A stretch of DNA of 64,000 nucleotides from assembly GCA_009823505.1 (NCBI GenBank), contig VZQC01006585.1, forward strand, positions 37,637 to 101,636, read 5' to 3'. This DNA is from Rhizomys pruinosus (taxonomy: Eukaryota; Chordata; Mammalia; Rodentia; Spalacidae). The notes beneath the pieces are model-generated. The model was not told the origin of the DNA, ran no database searches, and saw nothing but the letters and a program-made list of their open reading frames with translations. The translations under genes and the position numbers were made by a program. This document shows positions 1-10,589 of this stretch, piece by piece; positions within the stretch are counted from its first letter, which is position 1, and the number at the start of each line of letters is the position of its first letter.

Positions 1-175
1 AGGACTGGGGCTCAGTTTCCAGCACCCACATGGCAGCTAACAATCATCCTTAACTCCAGTTCCAGGGAATCTGATACCCTCTTTTGACATGTTTGGGGAC
101 TGCATGATGCGGGTATACTTACACAAATGCAGGCAATAAACTGATACACATAAAATAAAAATAATAAATAAAACT
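1..175 (+). repeat. B2-type SINE, 3' part
   Basis: Starts inside the element (cccagcacccacatggcagc type) and ends in an AATAAATAAA tail. The tRNA-like head is outside the window. Confidence 0.8.
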
Positions 176-934
176 AGAAATGCATCAGTCCTATAGGGAG
201 GGTATTAACAATTCTTTTTTATAAAAGATGAGATTAAGGCTCAGACTCTCCAGTCAGATAAGTCAAAATTAGAACACATCGTGAAGTTAGGAACTCAGGG
301 GCTACTTCTCCCAACTGATCATAATGGACAAAAAAGAATATCTTTATGATAGGATGTCACTGCAATCAATGAACATTGCAACAAAGTTGTTTAACTTTGT
401 GCCAGTTAAAACATATTAAGGTACATGTAAGTTGCCACTATAAGCCTAAGTTCCTGAGTTTGATCCCCAGAACTCATGGAAAAGAGTCGTCTAATGAGTG
501 GTGCACATGTGTAATCCCTGCACACCTACTGTGAGGTGGCAGACAGATCCGGGGGGGGGGGGTCCAAAGGCCTACAGAGAGCCATCCTAAATTTTGAGAA
601 TGTACCAGTGAAGAAAATGGACTAAAATTCTTGCTTTGGGGGTATTTACATTCTCCTACAGGGGAGGGATATTTTCAATAAATAATAAACTTTGTAACAT
701 ATCTATCATTATATAAGCCTTATATACATCAGTATGTTAAAGTTATAAAAAATTTTAAATGATGAGAAGAGATTAAAGTGGAATAGGGTGGGGCTGCCGT
801 TTAAAACATGAATGTTATATTAGTTGGCCTCCTTGAAAAGGTGACTACTAGTTATGGTTCTCCAGTTAAATAGAATCAATAAGATGGGCAGAAAAAAAGA
901 GCCAAAGTTTTATTTTGAGAGATTGAAGTAGTGG
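176..934. other. No gene seen
   Basis: AT-rich unique or very old repeat sequence with a G12 run near 551. No usable open frame. Confidence 0.5.
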
Positions 935-1262
935 TTTGAATGAGATTGTGCCCGTAGGCCCCCAGAATTGGGACACTTTATCCCCAGTTGATGGTGCTCT
1001 TTGGGAGGGTTAGGAGGTGTGGCCTTGTTGGAGGAAGCATGTCATCTCAGGGCAGACATCCAGAGTTATTAAGCCTTGTGGGATTTCCCCTGCTTGCTTG
1101 AAGATGTGGGCACCCCGCTTTCTGCTTCAGCTACCTCCCACCGCCATGCCTCCCTCATTCATTATGGACATCCCCCCGGAACTGTAACTCCATGAAACTC
1201 TTCCTTTTATAAGTTCCTTTGATCATGGCATCTTATCACAGCAACAGAAAAGTAACTAATAC
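935..1262 (-). repeat. Rodent interspersed repeat, same family as 63000-63372
   Basis: Contains gagggttaggaggtgtggcc and ends cacagcaacagaaaagtaac. Its reverse complement aligns with 63,000-63,372 (caccatgaccaaaggaactt, ggaggcatggcggc, gcaccaccaactggg). The family is abundant in rodents, but I cannot name it with confidence. Confidence 0.7.
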
Positions 1263-2169
1263 AATTGGTTCTCACAATGACCAAGGCTGAGACAAGGTCT
1301 GTTATCTGTAAGCTGCAGGCCCAATAAACCTGGTGATATATCTAATTTTAGTTTAAATATAAAGGGCTGAGAACCAGAATGCTGACACCCCAGGGTGGGA
1401 AGGAAAGAGTCCAGAGAGCACAAGCTTGGCCTCCCTCCCCGTGTGCTTTTTTTTTTTTTAACACATTCAGTAAATTGGATGTTGTCTCTCTGTGTTGGTG
1501 AAAAGAACATTGTCTAGTAAAAGAGATGCTAATTTCTTCCAGAGACACATCCACAGATGGGCCAAGAAGAATGTTCACCCAGCTCCTGAGCATCATTTAT
1601 CTCAGTGGACTTAACACAAGAAATTAATCCTTGTGGTAACTCTCAGCAAATACTTCAGGGAACTAGGTGAGAGAGTTGCTTTAGTAAGAAGGTTCCAGAA
1701 AGAGAGAAATGCCATTCAAGGCCTCAGGTGGGAGTGTGCAAGTGAGGAGTTGCCTCTGGAGGGATTGCGGAGTACTTGGCAGAGCGTTTCTGAGGAGAAT
1801 GAAAAGCTTTCTGCTTTGGGTCTTTCCCAATGTTCTTTTTATTCTGGGTTTCTGATTCTCTTAAAATTAATTAATTAATTGGAAAACAATGAACAGGATG
1901 GATTCAAGAACATAAATGCCAGACCAGGGCTCAGCAATTCAAATGGTAAAGAGAATAGACAGCAGAAAACCACTGAAGAACACTGGCAATGTATTCCAAT
2001 GTTTTTAAGTAGCATATAAACAAAATGGAATCTGCTTACTGTCCACTTCTTTGAGGCCTTACATTAGAGAAAGTAAAACCAGCTTAAATTACAATGGTGA
2101 TTTGATCCACATATAAAGTTGGAGTAGACAATCTAAGGAGAATAAAAATAAAAGAAGCAATCAGAGTCT
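1263..2169. other. No gene seen
   Basis: Open frames are at most about 84 codons and match nothing known. A T13 run lies near 1,447. Confidence 0.5.
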
Positions 2170-2510
2170 TGTGCTGGGGAGCTTAGTCCAGTGGGCAAAG
2201 CACTTGCTGCACAAGTGTGAGGAACTGAGTCTAAATCTTGAGGACCCCAATAAAGTTGGGGTGCACTAAAATGCAGCTGTGATCCCCACACTCCCATGGA
2301 GAGATGATCGAGCTAGGCAGAGGTAGGAGGCTTCCAGGGGCTCCGAGGCCAGCTTTGTGTTCACACAAGGTTGAAGGAAGGCACTAGTGTCCAAGGTTGT
2401 CCTCCGACCTCCAGGGGCACCATGGCACATGCACACCTACACTCACACATGAAAAAACACGTACACACATGTACGACATATGCACACTAAAAAGATAAAA
2501 ATTGAGCTTT
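2170..2510 (+). repeat. B3-type SINE
   Basis: The head has gcaaagcacttgctgcacaa, and the 3' part has gttgtcctccgacctccagg and an ACAC-rich tail. Confidence 0.7.
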
Positions 2511-2705
2511 TGTTACAAATTTCACAGAGAACAAAAAAGGGAGGTGGGATCCAATATTAACCTGCATCTTATAGCCCAGGAACTTTCCATTGGGACAATG
2601 AGACCCTGAATAACAGTCTCAGAATTTTTCTGTTGGTGGTTTTTGAGGAAGGTTTTACCATATAGCCTGGGCTGTACTCAAATTCTCTTGATCCTCTGGC
2701 CTTAG

Positions 2706-4546
2706 CCTCATATGTCCTAGGATTACAGGTTATACCACCACACCCCTCTACTCACATGGACTCATATGTCCTAGGGTTACAGGTTATACCACCACACCAC
2801 TCTACTCACATGGACTCATATGTCCTAGGATTACAGGTTATAACACCACACCCAAGTACTCGCATGGACTCATATGTCCTAGGACTACAGGTTATACCAC
2901 CAAACCACTCTACTCACAGGAACTCATATGTCCTAGGGTTACAGGTTATACCACCACACCCAACTACTCACATGGACTCATATGTCCTAGGATTACAGGT
3001 TATACCACCACACCCAACTACTCACATGGACTCATATGTCCTAGGATTACAGGTTATACCACCACACCCAACTACTCACATGGACTCATATGTCCTAGGA
3101 ATACAGGTTATAATACCACACCCCTCTACTCACATGGACTCATATGTCCTAGGATTACAGGTTATACCACCACACCCAACTACTCACATGGACTCATATG
3201 TCCTAGGATTACAGGTTATACCACCACACCCAACTACTCACATGGACTCATATGTCCTAGGAATACAGGTTATAACACCACACCCATCTACTCACATGGA
3301 CTCATATGTCCTAGGATTACAGGTTATACCACCACACCCAACTACTCACATGGACTCATATGTCCTAGGATTACAGGTTATACCACCACACCCAACTACT
3401 CACATGGACTCATATGTCCTAGGAATACAGGTTATAACACCACACCCCTCTACTCACATGGACTCATATGTCCTAGGATTACAGGTTATACCACCACACC
3501 CGTCTACTCACATGGACTCATATGTCCTAGGATTACAGGTTATACCACCACACCCCTCTACTCACATGGACTCATATGTCCTAGGATTACAGGTTATATC
3601 ACCACACCTGTCTACTCACATGGACTCATATGTCCTAGGATTACAGGTTATACCACCACACCCAACTACTCACATGGACTCATATGTCCTAGGAATACAG
3701 GTTATAACACCACACCCATCTTACTCACATGGACTCATATGTCCTAGGAATACAGGTTATACCACCACACCCCTCTACTCACATGGACTCATATGTCCTA
3801 GGATTACAGGTTATACCACCACACCCGTCTACTCACATGGACTCATATGTCCTAGGATTACAGGTTATACCACCACACCGAACTACTCACACGGACTCAT
3901 ATGTCCTAGGATTACAGGTTATAACACCACACCCATGTTACTCACATGGACTCATATGTCCTAGGAATACAGGTTATACCACCACACCCATCTACTCACA
4001 TGGACTCATATGTCCTAGGATTACAGGTTATAACACCACACCTGTCTACTCACATGGACTCATATGTCCTAGGATTACAGGTTATACCACCAAACCCAAC
4101 TACTCACATGGACTCATATGTCCTAGGAATACAGGTTATAACACCACACCCATCTTCTCACATGGACTCATATGTCCTAGGAATACAGGTTATACCACCA
4201 CACCCAACTACTCACATGGACTCATATGTCCTAGGATTACAGGTTATACCACCACACCTGTCTACTCACATGGACTCATATGTTCTAGGATTACAGGTTA
4301 TACCACCACACCTGTCTACTCACATGGACTCATATGTCCTAGGAATACAGGTTATAACACCACACCCATCTTCTCACATGGACTCATATGTCCTAGGATT
4401 ACAGGTTATATGACCACACCTGTCTGCTCACATGGACTCATATGTCCTAGGATTACAGGTTATACCACCACACCTGTCTACTCACATGGACTCATATGTC
4501 CTAGGAATACAGGTTATACCACCACACCCTACTACTCACATGGACT
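2706..4546. repeat. 54-bp minisatellite grown from a B1 SINE
   Basis: About 34 tandem copies of a 54-bp unit containing ctcatatgtcctaggattac. Unit variants differ at a few sites (gattac or gaatac; ccaact, ccctct, cctgtc). The array starts at the end of a degenerate antisense B1 (about 2,640-2,750), and the unit keeps its gattacaggttataccacca stretch. Because 54 is a multiple of three, long repetitive open frames appear; they shift frame at 55-bp copies and are not genes. Copies from about 3,060 to 3,470 follow a repeated three-unit pattern (162 bp). Confidence 0.95.
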
Positions 4547-4809
4547 TTTTTTCCTACCTGTTACCAATAGATAAATACTAGTTTGGTTCTCCCATATTAT
4601 GTATAGCAAAATAGCCTTTAGCAAAGTTAAAAGTCTAGTCAGAGAGAGAAAACATAAGTCAGTGTAAACGTCTTTAATGATCTTTGACTATACTTTCTGT
4701 GACATATGGTCATGAAGCTTTTGAGCAGATGCTCAGAACTAATGGGTTATAGCGTTTTCAGAGAGACAGGTAAGATGTTAACATGTTTTGCTTTGCTTCC
4801 TTGCTGCAG

Positions 4810-4968
4810 GTTCCTTCATCTGCAAGCTCGTACCATTCATCCAGTCGACTGCTATTGTGACAGAAATCCTTACCATGACCTGCATTGCTATAGAGAGGCA
4901 CCAGGGACTCATTCATCCCTTTAAAATGAAGTGGCAGTACACCAAGCGGAGGGCCTTTATCGTCAGGC
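4810..4968 (+). pseudogene. Qrfprl: QRFPR-like exon, TM3 to intracellular loop 2
   Basis: The acceptor is ttgctgcag just before 4810, splitting a Gly codon. The exon encodes TM3 with ILTMTCIAIERHQG and the loop HPFKMKWQYTKRRAF. Placing the donor after 4968 (C then GTGCTT) makes the spacing to the next exon match the family exactly: four codons between RRAF and VVWL, where relatives have TILG or TMLG. Here those four codons read IVRR. Confidence 0.85.
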
Positions 4969-5055
4969 GTGCTTCAGACAGGGAGCCAGCGTGCTTAGGC
5001 GTGGCGGTGTCTCACGTAGCTCGGCCATGCTCTGATGACTGTCACACTTCTACAG

Positions 5056-5116
5056 GTGTGGTCTGGCTGCTGGCACTTGTCGTGGGATCACCCATGTGGC
5101 ACGTGCAACAACTCAA
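5056..5116 (+). pseudogene. Qrfprl: QRFPR-like exon, TM4
   Basis: The acceptor cttctacag precedes VVWLLALVVGSPMWHVQQL. Relatives end this exon on a complete codon (QLE) before GT. Here the sequence is ctcaagttag, with one G where the last exon base plus GT need two. Using GT at 5117 therefore shifts the frame into the next exon. This is a second, independent sign of decay. Confidence 0.82.
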
Positions 5117-5742
5117 GTTAGCCTTGGGGCTGGCTCTTGGTTATCTCCTGCTGCACTCCCGTGTCTCAGTCACAGCCCCGAAGCTTCCCTCAGCGGCATT
5201 CCTGCAAACCTGTACGACCTCAGCTACTTCTGGGAAATCTTTCAAGTGAAATAAATTCATTTCCCTTTTTTTAGAGTTTCAAGGTTGCTCTTTGATTTTC
5301 TTGCAAGGATGCTTTTCCTAGGACCCCCCCCCCCCCAATGTCTTGTTACAGTTGGGAATTCAATGCTCACTCTAAGTTTTCGTAGGACCCCCCCCCTCCC
5401 CGCAATGTCTTGTTACAGTTGGGAATTCAATGTCTGCTCTAGGTTCTCTTTTATCTTGTCATTCCCCTTCATAAGGTCTTTCTTACCTGCCTCCTCTTCA
5501 TTGCTAAATTGAAATATGAATAGGAAATACATCAGAGAGCACTTTATCCTACCTCTCTCCTTGATCCACCTTTGTCTGATGAGCCCAGCCGTGTGTGGGG
5601 ATTCACAGTACAGGAAGATAAAAGTTGGCTCAGCCCAGTCTGTCAGACAACAATCTTTTGTTCAGAGAGAACAGGAAACTGCTCACATACCCCTTAACAG
5701 AATTTATAAAATGCTATATAGCAAAAAAAAAAAAAAAAGAGT

Positions 5743-5905
5743 GCCGGGCGTGGTGGTGCACGCCTTTAATCCTAGCACTTGGGAGGCAGAGGCAGGCGGA
5801 TCTTTGTGAGTTCGAGGCCAGCCTGGTCTACAGAGCAAGTTCCAGGACAGCTGGGGCCACAGGGAGACCTGTCTCGAAAAGAGTAAATAAATAAATAAAT
5901 AAAAA
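5743..5905 (+). repeat. B1 SINE
   Basis: Full-length B1: gccgggcgtggtggtgcacg through to an AAATA-rich tail, after an A16 run. Confidence 0.92.
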
Positions 5906-5954
5906 TTTAAAAATAATAAAATAAAATGCTATATAGCTTTCTACTTTTTTATTT

Positions 5955-6182
5955 TTTAAAAAATATTTTGTTTATTACTTTTTATGTGGACAAGTATACT
6001 GCCTGCATGTAAATAAGTGCACTTGTGCCATGCAATGCCCCTGGGAGTCAAATGAGGGCATTGGATTCCCCTGGAACTGGAGTTCCAGACAGTTGTTAGC
6101 CACCATGGGAGTGCTGGGAATCGAACCTAGGTCTTCTGCAAGACGAGCCAGTGGTCTTAACCACTCAGCATCTCTCCAGCCC
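5955..6182 (-). repeat. B2-type SINE
   Basis: Ends catctctccagccc; the tail is at the left. Confidence 0.88.
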
Positions 6183-6239
6183 TTTCATCTTTTTGAATCT
6201 CATTTCTCATTAACCTTGTAATTTAAAAGCTGTAAGCTA

Positions 6240-6475
6240 TCTTTTAAAAAATATTTATTATTTTTATTTTACGTGTATAAGTATATTGTGTGTCTGTATG
6301 TGTGTAAGTAAACCCATGTTGTATAATGCCCACGGAGGCCAGAAGAGGGCATCACATCCTCTGGAACTGGAGTTACAGCTAGTTGTTAGCGGCTATGTGG
6401 TTGCTGGGAATCAAACCCTGGTCCTCTGCAAGAGAAGTCAGTGCTCTTAACCACTGAGCCATCTCTCCAGCATCT
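6240..6475 (-). repeat. B2-type SINE
   Basis: Second antisense copy next to the previous one, ending ccatctctccagcatc. Confidence 0.88.
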
Positions 6476-6913
6476 CAGTTGTTTTTTTAATATCTTTTTT
6501 GAGAGTCTAATGACTCTCCATATCTGTTTATTCAACAAATGAGAAAGCAAAATATATTACTTCAATTGATATTAAACAGGCCAGCATACAATGTAGAGCA
6601 TTTTCAGTGGATGACACCATGGGGAGGGTGTTCTCTCAGCCAGTTTAAAACTTGTGACAAGAGGACATAAAAGCTGAGAAAGAAACTCACATAGACCTTG
6701 ATTCTCTTTAAAATCTAAAGGTCCAAAATTCTCAAGACCCTAAGCGGGTTAGTGGGAAAACTGTACCTTATTACAAAATAACAATAGGAAAATAATTCAT
6801 CCCTCAAAGACAGTACAGACTTGAAAGTTATTTAAAATGATGTACTGCAATGACCCTTGGGCATTTCTGATGCTGACCGCTGGTTCTTTTAACTAAATTA
6901 TCCTACCTCAAAG

Positions 6914-7149
6914 ATTAAGTATGACTTCCTATATGATAAAGAACACACCTGCTGCTTGGAAGAGTGGACCAGTCCTGTACACCAGAAAATCTACACCACC
7001 TTCATCCTTGTCATCCTCTTCCTCCTGTCTCTTGTGATAATGCTCATCCTGTACAGTAAAATCGGCTATGAACTGTGGATCAAGAAAAGAGTTGGAGATG
7101 GTTCAGTGCTTCCAACTAGTCACGGGAAAGAAATGTACAAAATAGCCAG
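6914..7149 (+). pseudogene. Qrfprl: QRFPR-like exon, ECL2-TM5-ICL3
   Basis: The exon opens after cctcaaag with IKYDFLYDKEHTCCLEEW, keeping the ECL2 cysteine that pairs with TM3. It continues through TM5 and ends GKEMYKIA plus AG of a split Arg codon before gtctgt. In TM5 the near-universal class A proline (5.50) is Ser (TCT, 7028-7030), eight residues before the conserved Tyr. The polypyrimidine tract before the acceptor is weak. The reading frame has no stop. Confidence 0.9.
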
Positions 7150-8020
7150 GTCTGTTTGGTTAAGTACTCTCCTCTGTTTAAAAATTTTCATTGGTTGTAT
7201 GTGAAAGGCCAGTGGTCCAGGGTGCCTGAACCTGAGGTAATTATTCAAAGCATCATTTGCAATTCAAAGTGAGATCACTGGCTCACTTTAAACCCTTGAA
7301 GCTTTGTGAGATTTAATGTGTGGCAGAAAGAAACAGAAAAACCACTAGTTCTTAAATCAAAAGAGAAGTTAGGGCTATAAAGAGAATTTAGAGCATGTTT
7401 ACATCTCATGTTTATGTAAATATGATATGGCAGAAATTGTGCGTGGTACCAGGACTCTGTGGTCAGCAGGGGCTCTTTTCTCTGTCTCTTGACAGCTGCC
7501 ACATGACACAGAGGCGAATTTTTGCTCCCGAGCCCTGTTTACTCAGATACAAAGTTAGATAAAGACATCCATCTTCCTGCTACTTCAGGATGGGGCTCAA
7601 AAACACGAGTTGGCATATTTGAAAATGCTTTGAAACCAAAGCATGTTACTTATGTTAAATAACGTTTATTTTTTACCTAAAGGCTAAGCTTTCTGATTTT
7701 TTAGTATCTGTTTTAAACAGTTTATTGCTATAGTGCTGCATACCACAGTACATAAGTCTTACTTTTTCAAAGGGAAAAGCCCTGTGGAAATTTATAGGGA
7801 TTTAGCTTATTCTTAAGTATGCAGTGCCCTCTAGTGGCTTATTTGTGTAAAGAAAGCTTTTCTCTACAAGGGCTCAAAGATACAAAGCAAGTGCTTATAC
7901 ATTTATGTTTATATCTAGGGCAGATAAAAATCTATTTTGTACAAAGAATGAAGAAATTAGAGTTCCTGACTAATAATATCATTTTGGGTTTTTTTTTGTT
8001 TTGGGGTTTTTTTTTTTTTT

Positions 8021-8165
8021 TGGTCTTTTCGAGACAGGGTCTCCCTGTAGCCCCAGCTGTCCTGGAACTCACTCTGTAGACCAGGCTGGCCTTGAACTCA
8101 CAAAGATCCGCCTGCCTCTGCCTCCCAAGTGCTAGGATTAAAGGCGTGTGCCACCACGCCTGGCT
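8021..8165 (-). repeat. B1 SINE
   Basis: Antisense B1, cgagacagggtctccctgta to ccaccacgcctggct, inside an intron of the receptor pseudogene. Confidence 0.92.
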
Positions 8166-8662
8166 ATCATTTTGATATATAATAAAGGACTTAGTTTTAA
8201 TTATATCTTTGATGCATACCATATTTCATAAATATTGATAGTTTACTATCACAGATACGATTTTCAAAAACAGTGAATTATGGCTTAGAGACTGAACATA
8301 GACTCTGACATTCATTGTTAGGCATCTGGCTGCAGATTAAGGCACCTTCTTTGTGTCTTAATTTCTGCTTCAGTCCACTGATTCATTGGGAATATTACCA
8401 CTGTAATCCAGACCAGTCATCTAGCAGAACACCAGGTGCACAGTGTCAGAAGGGTGGTCACGATATGAAGACCATGAGGATAAGGGGGATACCGATAGGA
8501 AGAGATGATAATTGGCCCACAATTAATCTATCATGAATTTCACTAATACTTGAAAATGAGATTGGGTGGCCTAGGTTCAGCCTTTATTTCATAGTTCTCC
8601 TAGCAATCTGACACATTTTCCAAGGGAAAGTGAACTGACACAATACTTGCTTGTGGGTATAG

Positions 8663-8760
8663 GAAGAAGAAGCGGGCCATCATTATGATGGTGACAGTGG
8701 TGGCTCTCTTTGCCGTGTGCTAGGCACCTTTTCACATCATTCACATGATGGTTGAATACA
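8663..8760 (+). pseudogene. Qrfprl: QRFPR-like exon, TM6, with nonsense codon
   Basis: The exon lies between gggtatag and gtaagtac, with phase matching its neighbours: split Arg at the start, split Ser at the end. It encodes KKKRAIIMMVTVVALFAVC, stop, APFHIIHMMVEY. The in-frame TAG at 8721-8723 replaces TGG of the CWxP motif, the toggle-switch Trp 6.48. Any product would stop in mid TM6, so a working receptor is not expected. Confidence 0.93.
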
Positions 8761-9395
8761 GTAAGTACTTGCTATTCTCTTTTGATGAACACCCAGTTTG
8801 TTTCCTGCTAGAATAAACAGGATCATAAAACTATTGCAAAAGAACTGTTGCTAGTCACAAGGCTAATTAAATGATGAATACTGTATTCCTGTTTTAAATG
8901 GCACCAGCTTACTATGGTGGTAGAGGATTCCATGTAAGATCAGGTCCTCAGCAAATGCATACAGTAAAGAAGCTCCTGTGCCTAGGCAGGGAAGAGGTAT
9001 GGAGCTCATGAAGCTTCTCTGCTTAAAGCCTAAGCTGCAGCTTATTCATTTTAATAATCCCAATGATTTCAATCAGAGCCTCAAGATACTCTCATTGATA
9101 ACCCAAGACTTAGCATGGCTCTCAGTGTAACTGTGTTTATGCAATGCAAGTGAACATTCTTGCTAAAATGCTCTGAGTCCTATGTGCTGCGAGCCCTGTA
9201 ATACATTCTGAATACCAGCCTATCTATGAAAGAACCAATAGTTGTTACAAAGGGCATTTTATTCAAATATAAAACGCCTCTCTCAGAGTGGTCTTGGGAA
9301 TTTTTTTTTACCTTTTGCCTTTGGTAAAGTCAGATGATAAGGTTTTTTTCTCATGATATAATGAATCAACTTTCTAAAATATTATTTTATTTCAG

Positions 9396-9796
9396 GTAAT
9401 TTTGAAAAAGAATATGATGATGTCACCATCAAGATAATTTTTGCTGTAGTGCAAATAATTGGATTTTCTAACTCCACATGTAATCCCATTGTGTATGCAT
9501 TCATGAATGAAAATTTCAAAAAAAATTTCTTGTCTGCAGTTTGTTATTGCATAGTAAAAGAAACGTTCTCTCCAGCTCAGAAGCACGGGAACTCAGGAAT
9601 TACAATGGCTTGGAAGAGAGCAAAGTTATCCCCACAACAAAACCCTGTAGAAAAGACCAACGGAAATGCGTTCAGTGACGGCAACATTGAAGTCAAACTA
9701 TGTGAGCGGCCAGAGAAACGTCTCAAGTGACAGCTGGCCTTCTTTAGTTCTGAACTGTCTGAAAATTCTACTTTAGGAAGTGGACACAGACTGTAA
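9396..9796 (+). pseudogene. Qrfprl: QRFPR-like last exon, TM7 and C-terminal tail
   Basis: The acceptor is tttatttcag. The open frame encodes NFEKEYDDVTIKIIFAVVQ, the TM7 motif CNPIVYAFMNENFKKN, then the tail down to KRLK. An in-frame TGA follows at 9728-9730, most simply CGA (Arg) to TGA. Reading on in the same frame gives the conserved tail QLAFFSSELSEN and reaches a TAA at 9794-9796, about where the mouse protein ends. A 74-bp tandem repeat begins inside these last codons. Confidence 0.92.
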
Positions 9797-10060
9797 CAAT
9801 GTCCTCATAATTCATGTCGTTCATATAGAAAGTCACCTTGAGTAAGTTGGGAAGTGGACACGGACTATAACAATGTCCTCATAATTCATGTCATTCATAT
9901 AGAAAGTCACCTTGAGTAAGTTGGGAAGTGGACACGGACTATAACAATGTCCTCATAATTCATGTCATTCATATAGAAAGTCACCTTAAGTTGGGAAGTG
10001 CACACGGACTGTAACAAAGTCCTCATAATTCATGTCATTCATATAGAAAGTCACCTTGAA
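9776..10060. repeat. 74-bp tandem repeat at the end of the receptor pseudogene
   Basis: Four copies starting at 9777, 9851, 9925 and 9995; the last junction lost 4 bp. Each holds gaagtggacac and agaaagtcacctt. The first copy contains the last six codons and the ancestral stop of the receptor. Confidence 0.92.
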
Positions 10061-10589
10061 TAAGGGCCCAAGACTAATGATGACAAGAAGGTGAGTCATG
10101 CTTTCCATTTAAAGTGACACAGCACATGAAACTACAATTCTGAACAATGAGTAAACCAGGTCTGTGGATTTTAAAGACTTTGTTCAGAAATCAATGTTTG
10201 GGGAAGCAGTTTTTGTCACGGAGTCAACATAATGTGACCTGTGTATTGCTAAATTGGATGAAAATTACTGAAATTGCATATTCTTCCTTGAATATTAATA
10301 AAATAGCCAAACAGCATGATGTAATTTATTGCAAACTGTTGAAGTTAGGGAATACAGTCTTTGCAACTGAAGTTTATGCCATAATTATAAAGTCAAAGGA
10401 GATGAAGTGGTAACAAAGGTGACTTAGGGACCACGGCCACGTTGGAGTCCCTGCAGCCCTGCAAGCTGCCATCTGTGGGGGCAAGTCACTTTATCTTTTT
10501 CAATCTCCATCTGTTTTGTGTAAATGGGAGATTATGTCTCTTCTGCTTCATGGAGTAGATGCATTCTACAGTGCCCCGGAGCACTGAGC
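10061..10589. other. No gene seen after the receptor tandem
   Basis: Possible former 3' UTR of the receptor gene (unrecognised), running into the 18-bp minisatellite. Confidence 0.4.

Larger units (their letters stand above)
4810..9796 (+). pseudogene. Qrfprl: QRFPR-family GPCR pseudogene (pyroglutamylated RFamide peptide receptor)
   Basis: QRFPR is a plasma-membrane class A receptor for the neuropeptide 26RFa/QRFP, coupling to Gi/Gq. Five consecutive exons are recognisable: TM3-ICL2, TM4, ECL2-TM5-ICL3, TM6, and TM7-tail. Family residues seen include the TM3 start GSFICKLVPF, ERHQG (this family's form of DRY), SPMWHVQQL, CCLEEW, and the TM7 motif CNPIVYAF. Lesions: the TM6 CWAP motif has its Trp codon changed to TAG (8721-8723); the TM5 Pro is Ser (codon 7028-7030); one G is missing at the exon-end donor near 5117; an Arg codon in the tail is TGA (9728-9730), 22 codons before the ancestral TAA (9794-9796). 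Exon 1 (N-terminus, TM1-TM2) is not in the window. Mouse and rat have two such receptors, so this is probably one paralogue that died; which one is inference, and the symbol is tentative. Confidence 0.92.

Noticed and set aside
2756..4574. Long frames (up to 402 codons) of an 18-residue repeat
   Set aside because: They are the 54-bp minisatellite read in frame; several frames are open at once, and frame changes occur at 55-bp units. No splice, promoter or family support.
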